From CAWEQO01 sp963811225 (lineage in GTDB: Bacteria; Chloroflexota; Anaerolineae; Anaerolineales; Anaerolineaceae): a stretch of DNA of 64,000 nucleotides. Position 1 is the stretch's first letter. Each line of letters opens with the position of its first letter. Positions 7,340-15,368 of this stretch are shown one piece after another. The notes beneath the pieces were generated by a model. It did no database searches. It was not told the DNA's origin and worked only from the letters and a program-made list of their open reading frames with translations. Position numbers and translations under genes: made by a program. Location: contig CAWEQO010000001.1 of NCBI GenBank assembly GCA_963811225.1, forward strand, positions 806,001 to 870,000, read 5' to 3'.

Positions 7340-9061
7340 TCACGCTTCCAACGTCACCGAAGTGATTTTCCGGCCCTGCGTGTCCACCACGTGAACACCG
7401 CAGGCCAGGCATGGGTCGAAACTGTGGATGGTGCGCATGATTTCCAGCGGTTGGTTTGGGTCGGCGACGGGCGTGCCCGGCAGCGAGATCTCGTACGGCC
7501 CCGGCTGCCCGGCCGCATCGCGCGGTGAGGCGTTCCACGTAGAGGGAGTGATGACCTGGTAGTGCTCGATCACGCCGTTGCGGATCGAGACCCAGTGCCC
7601 CAGGCTGCCGCGCGGCACGTTGATCAGCCCGTAACCCTGGGCTTGAGCCGGCCAGGTGGCCGGGTCCCACAGCCGCGTGTCTTGGGTTTGGGTGTCTCCC
7701 GACTGCACGTTGGCAATCAGCTCATCCAGCCAGACCTGGCCTTGTTCCGCCAGCACCAGCGCCTGAACCACCCGCCCGGCAATGCGCCCGAGCGTGGAGT
7801 TGAGCACGGCGGGCGTTGCGCCCAGCTGCCCGAGCGCCGCGTCCACCCATTTTTTGACCCGCGGCACCCCGGCCACATACGACACCAGCATGTTGGCCAG
7901 CGGCCCGGTCTCGAACACCAGGTTGTCGTAGCGCGGGGCTTTAACCCACGAGTACTTGTTATCCACGCTCAACTGGTCGTAAGGCGGCTGCGGGCCGGTG
8001 TAATGCGGATCGGTGACGCCGTTGAAGGGATGCAGGCCTTCCTGATTGTTCGGATACTCATACCACGAGCGGGTCACATATTCGTGAATCTTGGCCTGGT
8101 CGAGTGGGACCACTTTCGTAAGGTCGTTGTTGATGATCAAGCCGGGTGGGTTATAGCGATTCTCCCCTTCGATCTGTCCGCCGACATTGACCGTGGTCGG
8201 GAAGCCGCCGTAGGTTAAGAAGTTGCCCGGTCCTGGGCCATACTGGAACCAGTCCGGATACTGCGAAGCCACGTACAACACGTCTGGCAGGTAAACCTTC
8301 TGGGTGAAGTCGACCGCGCTCTGGAACAATTCGCGCAGCAGCTGCAGCCACCAGGTGTTCACGGTGGAAAAGTCGTCCGGATTGATCACTGTGGCGATCC
8401 CACCCACCAGCAGGGTCTGGATGTGCGGATTTTTCCCGCCCAGAACCGAGTGGATGCGGATGAAATCGCGCTGGAACTCAAGCGCTTCCAGGTAGTGGGC
8501 CACCCCCATCAGGTTGGCCTCGGGAGAAAGCTGGTAAGCTGGGTGGCCGAAGTACCCATTGGTGAAGATGCTGAGCTGGCCGCTATTGATCAAGGTCTCC
8601 AACTGGGTCTTCACCTGTTGGAAGTAGGCCGGTGTGGACTTGGGCCAGTCGCTGATCGATTGGGCTAACTGAGCGGTTGCGTTCGGGTCGGCCTTCATCG
8701 CCGATGCCGGGTCCACCCAATCCAGTGCACAGAGATGGTAGAAATGGATGATGTGGTCCTGGACCATTTGAGCCGCCAGGATGAGATTGCGCAGTAGGAT
8801 CGCATTCAAGGGGATTGTAACCCCTAAAGCATTTTCGACTGCTCGCACGGAGCAGAGGCTGTGAACCGTTGTTCAAACCCCTCATATGCGTTGGGCCAGC
8901 AGGTGCACGCTGCGCGGCTCGCGTCCTTTGAAGATGATTTCGAGCCCGCGGAACATCGTGCAGCTGCTGTAGGCTTTGCCAAGCGAGCCGCCACCGTATT
9001 CAACTTCGATGCGCAGGTGACCTTCAATGCGCGTGAATGGATCGATGACTATCCGAGCCAT
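7340..9061 (-). CDS. hyaB: [NiFe]-hydrogenase large subunit with predicted selenocysteine UxxU motif
   Basis: The catalytic subunit, 573 residues if two in-frame TGA codons are read through. The ATG at 9061 lies 2 bp after the small-subunit stop behind GGAGGG. It begins MARIVIDPFTRIEGHLRI, the hallmark N-terminus of the family. The L1 motif RxCGxCxxxH is encoded as R-I-TGA-G-V-TGA-T-T-V-H, with TGA at 8884-8882 and 8875-8873, exactly where the two nickel-binding cysteines belong. Homology continues on both sides (MFRGLEIIFKGREPR before, SVRAVENALGV after) with no frame change. The C-terminal motif is the standard DPCLACGVH. Known [NiFeSe] enzymes carry one Sec in that C-terminal motif. Two Sec in the N-terminal motif would be a different active site. 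A gene finder would wrongly start this protein at the GTG at 8848. Reading it as Sec is inference, backed by the hairpin at 8839-8855. Confidence 0.88.
8839..8855 (-). promoter_or_regulatory. candidate bacterial SECIS hairpin
   Basis: In the transcript CUGCUC (8855-8850) pairs perfectly with GAGCAG (8844-8839) around the 5-nt loop CGUGC. The loop starts 23 nt after the second UGA and 32 nt after the first. Both lie within the roughly 16-37 nt range reported for bacterial SECIS elements, and a G sits in the first two loop positions as that consensus asks. One hairpin could thus serve both UGA codons. No folding programme was run. Confidence 0.55.
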
Positions 9062-9063
9062 GT

Positions 9064-10161
9064 TTATCCCTCCTCTTCGGTTTCATCTGTTATTGGTTTT
9101 TCGGCAGATTGAGTAGACGAACTGCCGCGGATCCCGCTGCCGATTGCGTGCACAGCGACCAGAGCCGCCGTCACACCCAGCACACCGGCAGCCACTTCTT
9201 CGGCCCGGACCTCAGCGCCAAATCCGGATACCGATGGGATCGGCTGGTAAGCGGGGAACAGGCGCTCGAAGAAATGCACTTCGGCGCACCCAATGCAGCC
9301 CACACTCGCCCCCACCGGCCAACTGGTGCGCTCGTTCCACAAAGCCAGCGGGCAGTTGTGGAAGGTGGACGGCCCCTTGCAGCCCATCTTGTACAGGCAC
9401 CAGCCCTGCTTGTGGCCGTCGTCCCCCCACTCTTCCACGTACATCCCGGCGTCATAGTAGGCCCGGCGCTGGCAGCCGTCGTGGATGCGCGCCCCGTAGG
9501 CGAACAACGGCCTGCCCAGGCGATCGAGCTCAGGCAGGCGGTCGTAGGTCAGGTAGTAGGTGATCAGGGCAGCGAAGTTGACTGCGTTCAGCGGGCAGCC
9601 GGCCATGTTCACCAGCGGTTTATCCACCAGCCCGCCGATGCCCACCGCCCCGGTCGGGTTGGGGTTGATCGCCGGGACGTTGCCCCAGCAAGCACAGTTG
9701 CCCATCGCCACCACCGCCGCAGCGTTGGCCGCACTTTCTTTCAACAGATCGATGGCGGTGCGCCCACCGATGCAGCAGTAGATGCCGTCTTCCGCCAGCG
9801 GCACTGCGCCCTCCACAAATAGCAAATAGCCCCCCTCCTGGATCGTCTGCTTGCGGGCCTGGTCGGCCGCCGAGCCTGCTACGTACATCACCGTCTCTTG
9901 ATAGTTCAGCGAGACCAGGTTGAGTAAAATGTTGGCGATGTTTGGATTTGTCGAGCGCAACACCAATTCGATGTTCCCGGCGCAGTCCTGAAACTCCAGG
10001 TAGATGGCCGGGGGTTTCTTGACCTGCTGCAGCGTCTCGGCGATGCGGTCGATCTCTTTTGCCGGCAGCATCAGTGTGGTAGCCATCAGGGAGCAAAACT
10101 TCAAAAAGTCTCTGCGGCTTACCCCCAATACTTTTTCTTCTTGCGCCAAAAAGCCTGTCAT
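9064..10161 (-). CDS. hyaA: [NiFe]-hydrogenase small subunit, TAT-exported, with altered proximal cluster
   Basis: A 365-residue electron-transfer subunit with three Fe-S clusters. A twin-arginine signal (SRRDFLKF, residues 15-22) directs export of the folded heterodimer. The proximal-cluster motif, normally CxxC (as in ECTGCSE), reads DCAGNIELVLR, so the second cysteine is Asn. The other proximal ligands appear kept (GNCACWG, AGCPLNA). Distal and medial motifs are normal: IHDGCQRR, WCLYKMGCKGP, FHNCPL and GCIGCAE. Actinobacterial-type enzymes are known with Asp at this place, but Asn is unusual to my knowledge. A hydrophobic segment (EEVAAGVLGVTAALVAVHAIG) near the C-terminus is the membrane anchor. 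It lies directly upstream of the large subunit. Confidence 0.92.
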   Translation of the reverse strand: MTGFLAQEEKVLGVSRRDFLKFCSLMATTLMLPAKEIDRIAETLQQVKKPPAIYLEFQDCAGNIELVLRSTNPNIANILLNLVSLNYQETVMYVAGSAADQARKQTIQEGGYLLFVEGAVPLAEDGIYCCIGGRTAIDLLKESAANAAAVVAMGNCACWGNVPAINPNPTGAVGIGGLVDKPLVNMAGCPLNAVNFAALITYYLTYDRLPELDRLGRPLFAYGARIHDGCQRRAYYDAGMYVEEWGDDGHKQGWCLYKMGCKGPSTFHNCPLALWNERTSWPVGASVGCIGCAEVHFFERLFPAYQPIPSVSGFGAEVRAEEVAAGVLGVTAALVAVHAIGSGIRGSSSTQSAEKPITDETEEEG

Positions 10162-10265
10162 GGAACCTCCTCCTTAAACCTCGGAACCGGATCGAGTGTT
10201 GAAGTGAGCGTTGCGTCCTTCGACCCAACCCTCGCTCCGATGCCCCGGATTGCTCTTGATAACCC

Positions 10266-10757
10266 TCACTTGCGGACTTCGGCAACCTGTTCCGGGCTGA
10301 CGGCTAAAGCTTGATTGCCCCACGAATTGCGAATGTAGGTGGCCACTCCCGCCACCTGTTGGTCGTTCAGGAAGGCGAAGGGGCTCATTTGATTGCGGTT
10401 GCTGAAATAGGATGCCGGTTTGGAAGTGCCGTATAAGATGATCTCGACCACTTCGCCCGCATCTTCTTGTTGGACGATGGGATCGCCAGCCATGACATAG
10501 TAAAAGCCAGGGATGCCCAGTCCTTGCAAGCCGTGGCATTTGGCGCATTTATTCTGGTACACCTCCTGGCCGACCTGCATCAGTGCATCGACATTAAGGT
10601 TTTCCGGCGGCGGACCCACCCTGGCGACCCGCGGCCCGAACACGCTACAGCCCGCCGCGAACAATACCACCAGGGCCAACAGCGCGGCCCACGGTGTTGG
10701 TTGGTGAATGGGTGTATGCGTTTTGATTGAATTCCAAACGACTGCCGGTTTCTTCAT
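10266..10757 (-). CDS. membrane-anchored cytochrome c, first gene of the hydrogenase operon
   Basis: A 163-residue mono-haem c-type cytochrome. The ATG at 10757 follows GGGAGGTGAA, preferred over the longer reading from 10793. A hydrophobic segment ending FAAGCSVF looks like a lipoprotein signal (lipobox AAGC), anchoring it outside the membrane. The haem site is CAKCH, and NRNQMSPFAFL supplies the distal Met in the usual place. The gene is 104 bp upstream of the small subunit on the same strand. It may accept electrons from hydrogenase or connect it to another respiratory complex. A cytochrome c at this position is not part of the textbook HyaABC set. Confidence 0.82.
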   Translation of the reverse strand: MKKPAVVWNSIKTHTPIHQPTPWAALLALVVLFAAGCSVFGPRVARVGPPPENLNVDALMQVGQEVYQNKCAKCHGLQGLGIPGFYYVMAGDPIVQQEDAGEVVEIILYGTSKPASYFSNRNQMSPFAFLNDQQVAGVATYIRNSWGNQALAVSPEQVAEVRK

Positions 10758-10987
10758 TTCACCTCCCTTTGGCGCACGCGCGAACGAAAGCACCTCAAAC
10801 GGTCATGACCGGAGGTGTGGGGGAAGTGATCGAAATGTCTTACGAGCGTCAAGAAAATGCGAATGGGATTGTGAATGGCGCTGCTTAAGGCTGTTCCCCC
10901 GCCTCGATGCGCCTGTGAAATTGATTAGTGATATTATACACGATCATGGGAAAGTAGAAGGAAAAATGAGCGGAAAGAACAGGGAGA

Positions 10988-11027
10988 AAAGAACAGCCAG
11001 AGTACCGAGATACACGGGCTGTTCTTT
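10988..11027 (-). terminator. hairpin downstream of the prenyltransferase gene
   Basis: The 11-bp arms 10988-10998 and 11017-11027 are perfectly complementary. On the minus strand the hairpin is followed by a T-rich stretch, and it lies about 20 bp after the stop of the UbiA gene (11047). It is a likely intrinsic terminator. The rest of 10758-11046 holds the hydrogenase operon leader, where I see no clear promoter. Confidence 0.55.
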
Positions 11028-11046
11028 CCTCCCTTCTCTCTTTCTG

Positions 11047-11973
11047 TTACCCGATCAAAAAACCGATTGCCACCAGGGCCGGGGTAATCAAGTTGAGCAG
11101 CACGTTCATGCCCATCGAGGGCGCCAGCTTCTGCATGTCATCGGCGTTGCGATAGACGTTGAGCGCAGTCGGCGCCGCCAACACGAGTGTCAGCAGGCCC
11201 AGCAGGGTCCATACCGGCATGAGCCCAAAATAGACACCCACCCCAATTGAGAGATAGGTGAACAGCAGGAAGGCGTCGTAGATGACGGCGCTGCGCTTGC
11301 GGCCGATCGTGATCGGGTAGTGGCGGCGGCCAATGCTGCGGTCGGGCTCGACATCTGGGAACTGGTTGAGCAGCAGCAGGTTACTGACCAGGAAGAACGG
11401 TACCAGCGAGGCCATGAAGGCGGTCCAATCGTAACTGCCGGTCAGCACGAACTCGACGCCCATGACCATCAGCGTGCCGAAGCCCAGCCCGGGGGCGATC
11501 AAGCACAGCAGCGGCGAGCGCGTCAGCCACACAGTATACCCAAAGATCACCACCAGCCCCAGCAGGCCCAGCGGCAGCAGCGCCCAGCCCCACACGAAAA
11601 GGAAGAAAACGCCGATCAATGCGGTTAAAACAAAGGTGACCACGCCGGTCACCAGCGCACTGCGCGCCGCGCCAGGGTTAGCAGGCAGGGTGCCGCTGCC
11701 GCCCGAGAAGGGCGTGCGCTGGGTGCGGAAGTCCAATCCGCTGCGGAAATCGAAGTATTCGTTCAAAGCGTTGACGCTGATGTGGGCCGCTACCGCGCCA
11801 ATCAGGGCCAGCACAACGTACAGGGCATTCACCCTGCCCTCATTCCAAACCGCCGCGCCAAAGCCCAAGAAGGCGCACACCGGCGCCAACACCAGGAAGG
11901 GCACGCGCATCGGGCCCAGCACCAGCTGCGCCCGGCTCGGCGTGGTTGATTCTTGTTCGTGAACTGCGCTCAT
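11047..11973 (-). CDS. UbiA-family prenyltransferase (MenA-like)
   Basis: A 308-residue integral membrane prenyltransferase with about eight or nine predicted spans. The first Asp-rich metal/diphosphate motif is NEYFDFRSGLD and the second is NQFPDVEPDRSIGRR, the pair that defines the UbiA superfamily. Such enzymes attach an isoprenoid tail to an aromatic acceptor. The FDFRSGLD..T form recalls 1,4-dihydroxy-2-naphthoate prenyltransferase of menaquinone synthesis, but the exact acceptor is not proven and no other men genes are nearby. The ATG at 11973 follows GGAGG 7 nt upstream and is preferred over the GTG at 11988. It is divergent from the phosphotriesterase-like gene. Confidence 0.82.
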   Translation of the reverse strand: MSAVHEQESTTPSRAQLVLGPMRVPFLVLAPVCAFLGFGAAVWNEGRVNALYVVLALIGAVAAHISVNALNEYFDFRSGLDFRTQRTPFSGGSGTLPANPGAARSALVTGVVTFVLTALIGVFFLFVWGWALLPLGLLGLVVIFGYTVWLTRSPLLCLIAPGLGFGTLMVMGVEFVLTGSYDWTAFMASLVPFFLVSNLLLLNQFPDVEPDRSIGRRHYPITIGRKRSAVIYDAFLLFTYLSIGVGVYFGLMPVWTLLGLLTLVLAAPTALNVYRNADDMQKLAPSMGMNVLLNLITPALVAIGFLIG

Positions 11974-12006
11974 ATCATTTCCTCCCACAGAAAAGATGAT
12001 AGTGAA

Positions 12007-12035
12007 TTCTAATACAAAACGGATAACTGTATAAT
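12007..12035 (+). promoter_or_regulatory. possible promoter of the phosphotriesterase-like gene
   Basis: A perfect TATAAT at 12030-12035 lies 28 bp before the ATG at 12063, with a weak -35 (TTCTAA, 12007-12012) 17 bp upstream. Only the -10 is convincing. Confidence 0.35.
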
Positions 12036-12062
12036 TAGACCATCTCTTTCAGGAGGAATCAC

Positions 12063-12980
12063 ATGCCGCATCTTATGACCACGCTCGGCCCCCTGCCCAA
12101 AGACCGGCTGGGATTGGTCCTACCGCACGAGCACGTCTTCGTCGACCTGCGCACCCCCAATGCGCCCGGGCACGCCCAGGCCGAGACCGGCGACGTGCTG
12201 TCCCTGATGGTCCCCGAGCTGGAACGCGCCGGGTCTGCGGGCATCAGTGTTCTGGTGGAGTGCACCCCAGTCGGACCGGGACGGCGGGTGGATATCCTCA
12301 AAGCCGTCTCGGAGGCGGCCAATTTTCCACTGGTCGTGCCGACCGGCATCTACCGCGAGCCCTGGGTGCCCGATTGGGCCCATGACGCCGGTGAAGACGA
12401 CCTGTACGAGTGGATGCTCGCCGAGCTAAACGGCGAGATCGAGGGCTCCGAAGTCCAGGCCGGCTTCGTCAAGCTCAGCGCCGGTGACGACAGTCTGACC
12501 CCCGTCGAGATCAAGATCCTGCGGGCCGCCGGGCGCGCCGCCAAACAGGCCGGGGCCGCCATCGGCAGCCATACCATCCGCGGCCGGGTGGTGCGCGATC
12601 AGCTCGACATCCTTGAATCGCTCGGCTTCCCCCTCGACCGCTTCATCTGGATCCACGCCCACGTTGACCCAGATTTCGACATCAACCTCGAAATGGCAAG
12701 GCGCGGCGCCTGGATCGAGTACGACGGCATCAGTTGGGAGGATAACGACGACTTGACATTGCAGCGCCTACAGGGTATGCTGGACGCCGGGCTGGGTGGG
12801 CAGGTTCTTCTGAGCATGGACCGCGGCTGGTACGATCCGGCCCAACCGCACGGCGGCACGCCGAAGCCGTTCACTTATTTTGTCGAAACGTTCCTGCCGA
12901 AACTGCGCGCCTCCGGCGTCGGGCAAGGCACCATCGATCAACTCACCTGCGATAACCCCTTCCGGGCCTTCGCGAGATAG
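12063..12980 (+). CDS. phosphotriesterase-family amidohydrolase
   Basis: A 305-residue binuclear-metal TIM-barrel hydrolase. Metal ligands are readable in order: HEH near residue 22 (LVLPHEHVFVDLR), the bridging carbamylated Lys in AGFVKLSAG, His in IGSHTIRG, His in WIHAHVDPD and Asp in LLSMDRGW. The family includes phosphotriesterases, lactonases and PHP proteins. A lactonase or ester substrate is more likely than organophosphate, but it cannot be decided from sequence. Start: ATG at 12063 after AGGAGGAAT. The flavin reductase gene follows 8 bp later, so the two are co-transcribed. Confidence 0.87.
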   Translation: MPHLMTTLGPLPKDRLGLVLPHEHVFVDLRTPNAPGHAQAETGDVLSLMVPELERAGSAGISVLVECTPVGPGRRVDILKAVSEAANFPLVVPTGIYREPWVPDWAHDAGEDDLYEWMLAELNGEIEGSEVQAGFVKLSAGDDSLTPVEIKILRAAGRAAKQAGAAIGSHTIRGRVVRDQLDILESLGFPLDRFIWIHAHVDPDFDINLEMARRGAWIEYDGISWEDNDDLTLQRLQGMLDAGLGGQVLLSMDRGWYDPAQPHGGTPKPFTYFVETFLPKLRASGVGQGTIDQLTCDNPFRAFAR

Positions 12981-12988
12981 GAATTTCT

Positions 12989-13519
12989 ATGCAGCGCAAC
13001 CCCATCCCCGTATCCGACTTCATCCACCGTTCCTACCACTTGTGGGAGATCCAAACCCTGCTGTTGACCAGCGGCGACTTCGCCCAGGGCAAATACAACA
13101 CCATGACCGTCGGCTGGGGCAGCTTTGGCGTCATGTGGGCCAAGCCCTTCGCCCTGGTGGTAGTGCGCCCCACCCGCTACACCTACGAATTCATGGAGGC
13201 CTACGACACCTTCACCCTCACCGCCTTCCCGTCCGCCCACCGCGCCGCCCTCAAGCTGCTCGGCACCCGCTCGGGCCGCGACGGCGACAAGATCGCCGAT
13301 GCCGGCCTGACGCCCACCGCTGCCCAGCAGGTGGCCGCCCCCGCCTTCGAAGAGGCCGAGCTGGTGGTGGAGTGCCGCAAATCCTACTGGGACGACATGG
13401 ACCCGTCGCACTTCCTGCTGCCCACCATCGAGCGTCAATATCCGCAAAAAGACTACCACCGCATCTACTTCGGCGAGATCCTGGGCGTGTACGGAACCGA
13501 AGCGTATCGGGCCGGGTGA
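12989..13519 (+). CDS. flavin reductase-like domain protein
   Basis: A 176-residue FMN-binding split-barrel protein of the flavin reductase/DIM6-NTAB family. The stretch YNTMTVGWGSFGVMWAKP matches the flavin-binding strand-loop region and FALVVVRPTRYTYEFM the following one. C-terminal VVECRKSYWDDM is typical of the short family members whose substrates are mostly unknown. It sits 8 bp downstream of the phosphotriesterase-like gene and is followed by the tRNA-Asn promoter. Confidence 0.85.
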   Translation: MQRNPIPVSDFIHRSYHLWEIQTLLLTSGDFAQGKYNTMTVGWGSFGVMWAKPFALVVVRPTRYTYEFMEAYDTFTLTAFPSAHRAALKLLGTRSGRDGDKIADAGLTPTAAQQVAAPAFEEAELVVECRKSYWDDMDPSHFLLPTIERQYPQKDYHRIYFGEILGVYGTEAYRAG

Positions 13520-13567
13520 GATGCCCCGCTCCTCGGAAATTGAAACCGGCGCGTTCAAAAAAGGTCC

Positions 13568-13596
13568 TTGACACGATTCCGTCGTGCATTTATAAT
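13568..13596 (+). promoter_or_regulatory. consensus sigma-70-type promoter of tRNA-Asn
   Basis: TTGACA at 13568-13573 and TATAAT at 13591-13596 are both perfect and are separated by the optimal 17 bp. The tRNA begins 12 bp after the -10 box. This is the clearest housekeeping promoter in the window and shows that the host uses a classical -35/-10 sigma factor. Confidence 0.85.
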
Positions 13597-13607
13597 ACCG
13601 AAGCCAT

Positions 13608-13683
13608 TCCTCGATAGCTCAATTGGCAGAGCGGGCGGCTGTTAACCGCTAGGTTGTAGGTTCGAGTCCTACTCGAGGAGCCA
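13608..13683 (+). tRNA. tRNA-Asn (anticodon GTT)
   Basis: A complete cloverleaf. The acceptor arm TCCTCGA (13608-13614) pairs with TCGAGGA before the discriminator G and an encoded CCA (13681-13683). The D-arm segment is TAGCTCAATTGGCAGAGC, the anticodon loop is CTGTTAA and the T-arm contains GTTCGAGTCC. Anticodon GTT reads Asn codons. It is preceded by a consensus promoter and followed by a strong terminator, so it is transcribed alone. Confidence 0.96.
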
Positions 13684-13694
13684 TAGCTTCCTTA

Positions 13695-13723
13695 CCCCTG
13701 ACAACGCCGGTCAGGGGTTTTTT
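13695..13723 (+). terminator. intrinsic terminator of tRNA-Asn
   Basis: CCCCTGAC (13695-13702) pairs with GTCAGGGG (13710-13717), a GC-rich stem followed at once by six T (13718-13723). It is placed 12 bp after the tRNA end. Confidence 0.9.
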
Positions 13724-13764
13724 CTTTAAGCAGTTTGCAGGCCCCCGTTATTTTTCCTGGAAAT

Positions 13765-13890
13765 GGTACTGGTGGGTTACCAGGGCATGGCTTCGTATTG
13801 ATTTAATTCTATTGTCTTGCACATTCCCGCCAAGCCCCTACGGGTTCAATTCTATTGTCTTGCACATTCCCGCCAAGCACCTACGCCCAT
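13765..13890. repeat. copy of the dispersed palindromic repeat with a partial tandem duplication
   Basis: The segment from about 13765 (GGTGGGTTACCAGGGCATGG) to 13845 matches the repeats at 18.3-19.0 kb. Its last 38 bp (13805-13842) are repeated at 13848-13885 with one difference and a 43-bp period. Two units only, with no spacers, so it is not a CRISPR. The rest of 13724-14040 shows no gene. Confidence 0.7.
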
Positions 13891-14040
13891 GTTCTTCGAC
13901 AATCAAAATCGTTAACCATCCCGTCCAGTCACGTAGCAGGCCTCCATAAAACGATAAACTGCTCTCACTTGCAATTGCATCAAAAATAAGTAAGATAGAT
14001 TGCACACCTCTTCTTTCTCGATCATTAAAAAGGGGAAACA

Positions 14041-15219
14041 GTGCAACTCGCATTGAAACAGCCGGTCCTCGAAAAGATTCGATTTCTTCAGAACCTTCCG
14101 CTCATCCTGGCTTTATTCCTGTTCCTCAAAGTTGGGCTCGGCCTTTGGGGCGTTTTCTTCGTCACTCAGTACCACAACCCCTCGCCAAAAGCATCTGCGC
14201 AAGTCCTCTACGAGCAGATCATTCCAGGCGGCTTTCAACAAGGACAAACCCTTACCGATCTCACAGTTTGGCCTTGGTTCCGTTGGGATACCGAATGGTA
14301 CATTACCATTGCCTTGCATGGCTATACAACCGAGGGCAGCGCCTCTTTCGCGCCGATCTACCCCCTGCTGATCCGCCTCATCTCGCTGACCGGTCTCAAT
14401 CCGATGACGTCTGCGCTGCTCGTTTCCAACATCGCCCTCATTCTGTGTTGTCTGCTGCTGTATCAAGAGGCTCTCGAACGCTTTGATGCGAAAACAGCTT
14501 CCCGCACCATCTTGTACTTTCTGCTGTTCCCTTCGGCGGTCTACTTATTTGCCGGATACACCGAAGGGCTGTTTACGCTGTTCGTCCTGTTCGCCTGGCG
14601 CGCCGGGCACAAACAGCGCTGGTTATGGATGTCCATCCTGGGAGCCCTGGCCATTCTGACCCGTTTCCAGGGGGTCGGCCTGCTGGTCCCCCTGGCATTT
14701 ATCTGGTGGAAACAACGCAAAACTGCGCCCTGGCAGGGACTATTCCTGCTGATCATCCCTGCGACCGTCGCTCTCTGGACATTGATCGTCAAGTTTGGAT
14801 TGCACGCTGAATTCCCCTGGGGTGCGCTCCAAGGCCAGTTCGAGGCCTACTACGCATGGCCCTGGTATCCAATCTGGCGCAGCTTCCAGGCATTAACCGG
14901 TCCGCACCCGTGCATCTCTGACTTTATGGATTTCTCCTTAACGATGCTCTTCATCGGGCTAACCGTCATTGCGGCCTTCAAACTCCCGGGCGAATACTCG
15001 CTGCTGATGGCCGCTGTCCTCGGGCCCTCCATTGTCAAAGTGGCCTTCGACATGCCCCTGATGAGCATGTCACGCTATCTTTTACCGCTTTTCCCTGGCT
15101 TCCTTTTGCTTGCACATTTCGGACGCAAGCCCCTTTTTCACTGGTTATGGCTGATCTTCAGCCTGACATTAATGGCGCTTGCCGCGGCCGGCTTCTTCCT
15201 CTGGCAGTGGGTTGCATAG
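14041..15219 (+). CDS. PIG-V-like mannosyltransferase (GT-C fold) membrane protein
   Basis: A 392-residue protein with about ten predicted membrane spans. It resembles GPI mannosyltransferase 2 (PIG-V/Gpi18) relatives in bacteria. A first extracytoplasmic loop holds an acidic-aromatic motif (PWFRWDTEWYITIALHGY), then FAPIYPLLIRLISL and FLLFPSAVYLFAGYTEGLF, all typical of the family. Bacterial members are thought to transfer a sugar from a polyprenyl-phosphate donor to an envelope acceptor; the acceptor is unknown. It starts with GTG at 14041 behind AAGGGGAAA. It is monocistronic, with a 13-bp stem hairpin downstream. Confidence 0.75.
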   Translation: MQLALKQPVLEKIRFLQNLPLILALFLFLKVGLGLWGVFFVTQYHNPSPKASAQVLYEQIIPGGFQQGQTLTDLTVWPWFRWDTEWYITIALHGYTTEGSASFAPIYPLLIRLISLTGLNPMTSALLVSNIALILCCLLLYQEALERFDAKTASRTILYFLLFPSAVYLFAGYTEGLFTLFVLFAWRAGHKQRWLWMSILGALAILTRFQGVGLLVPLAFIWWKQRKTAPWQGLFLLIIPATVALWTLIVKFGLHAEFPWGALQGQFEAYYAWPWYPIWRSFQALTGPHPCISDFMDFSLTMLFIGLTVIAAFKLPGEYSLLMAAVLGPSIVKVAFDMPLMSMSRYLLPLFPGFLLLAHFGRKPLFHWLWLIFSLTLMALAAAGFFLWQWVA

Positions 15220-15243
15220 TGGACAGGAAAAGCCTGGGCAGAT

Positions 15244-15311
15244 AAGAGAGCAGAGAATAAATTAACTGCTCAACTACTATTCTCTTCCTCTCCACTCTCT
15301 GCTCTCTTTTT
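15244..15311 (+). terminator. terminator after the PIG-V-like gene
   Basis: The 13-bp arms 15244-15256 and 15296-15308 are perfectly complementary, and a T run to 15311 follows. The 39-nt loop is longer than usual. Confidence 0.5.
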
Positions 15312-15368
15312 CCTGTGTTACAATTGTGCCCATACAAGTGCTACAATCCACCCGAGAGGAATACCAAG

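Noticed and set aside
7340..8848. Hydrogenase large subunit starting at the GTG at 8848 (502 residues)
   Set aside because: It would lack the conserved N-terminus and nickel motif. The upstream frame from 9061 encodes them exactly, with a ribosome site, interrupted only by the two TGA codons.
8873..8884. Pseudogene explanation for the two TGA codons
   Set aside because: Two independent nonsense changes would have to hit precisely the two active-site Cys codons while everything else, including downstream operon genes, stays intact.
13805..13885. CRISPR-like direct repeats
   Set aside because: Only two units in direct contact with a 5-bp gap, no spacers, and the unit belongs to a dispersed repeat family found elsewhere.
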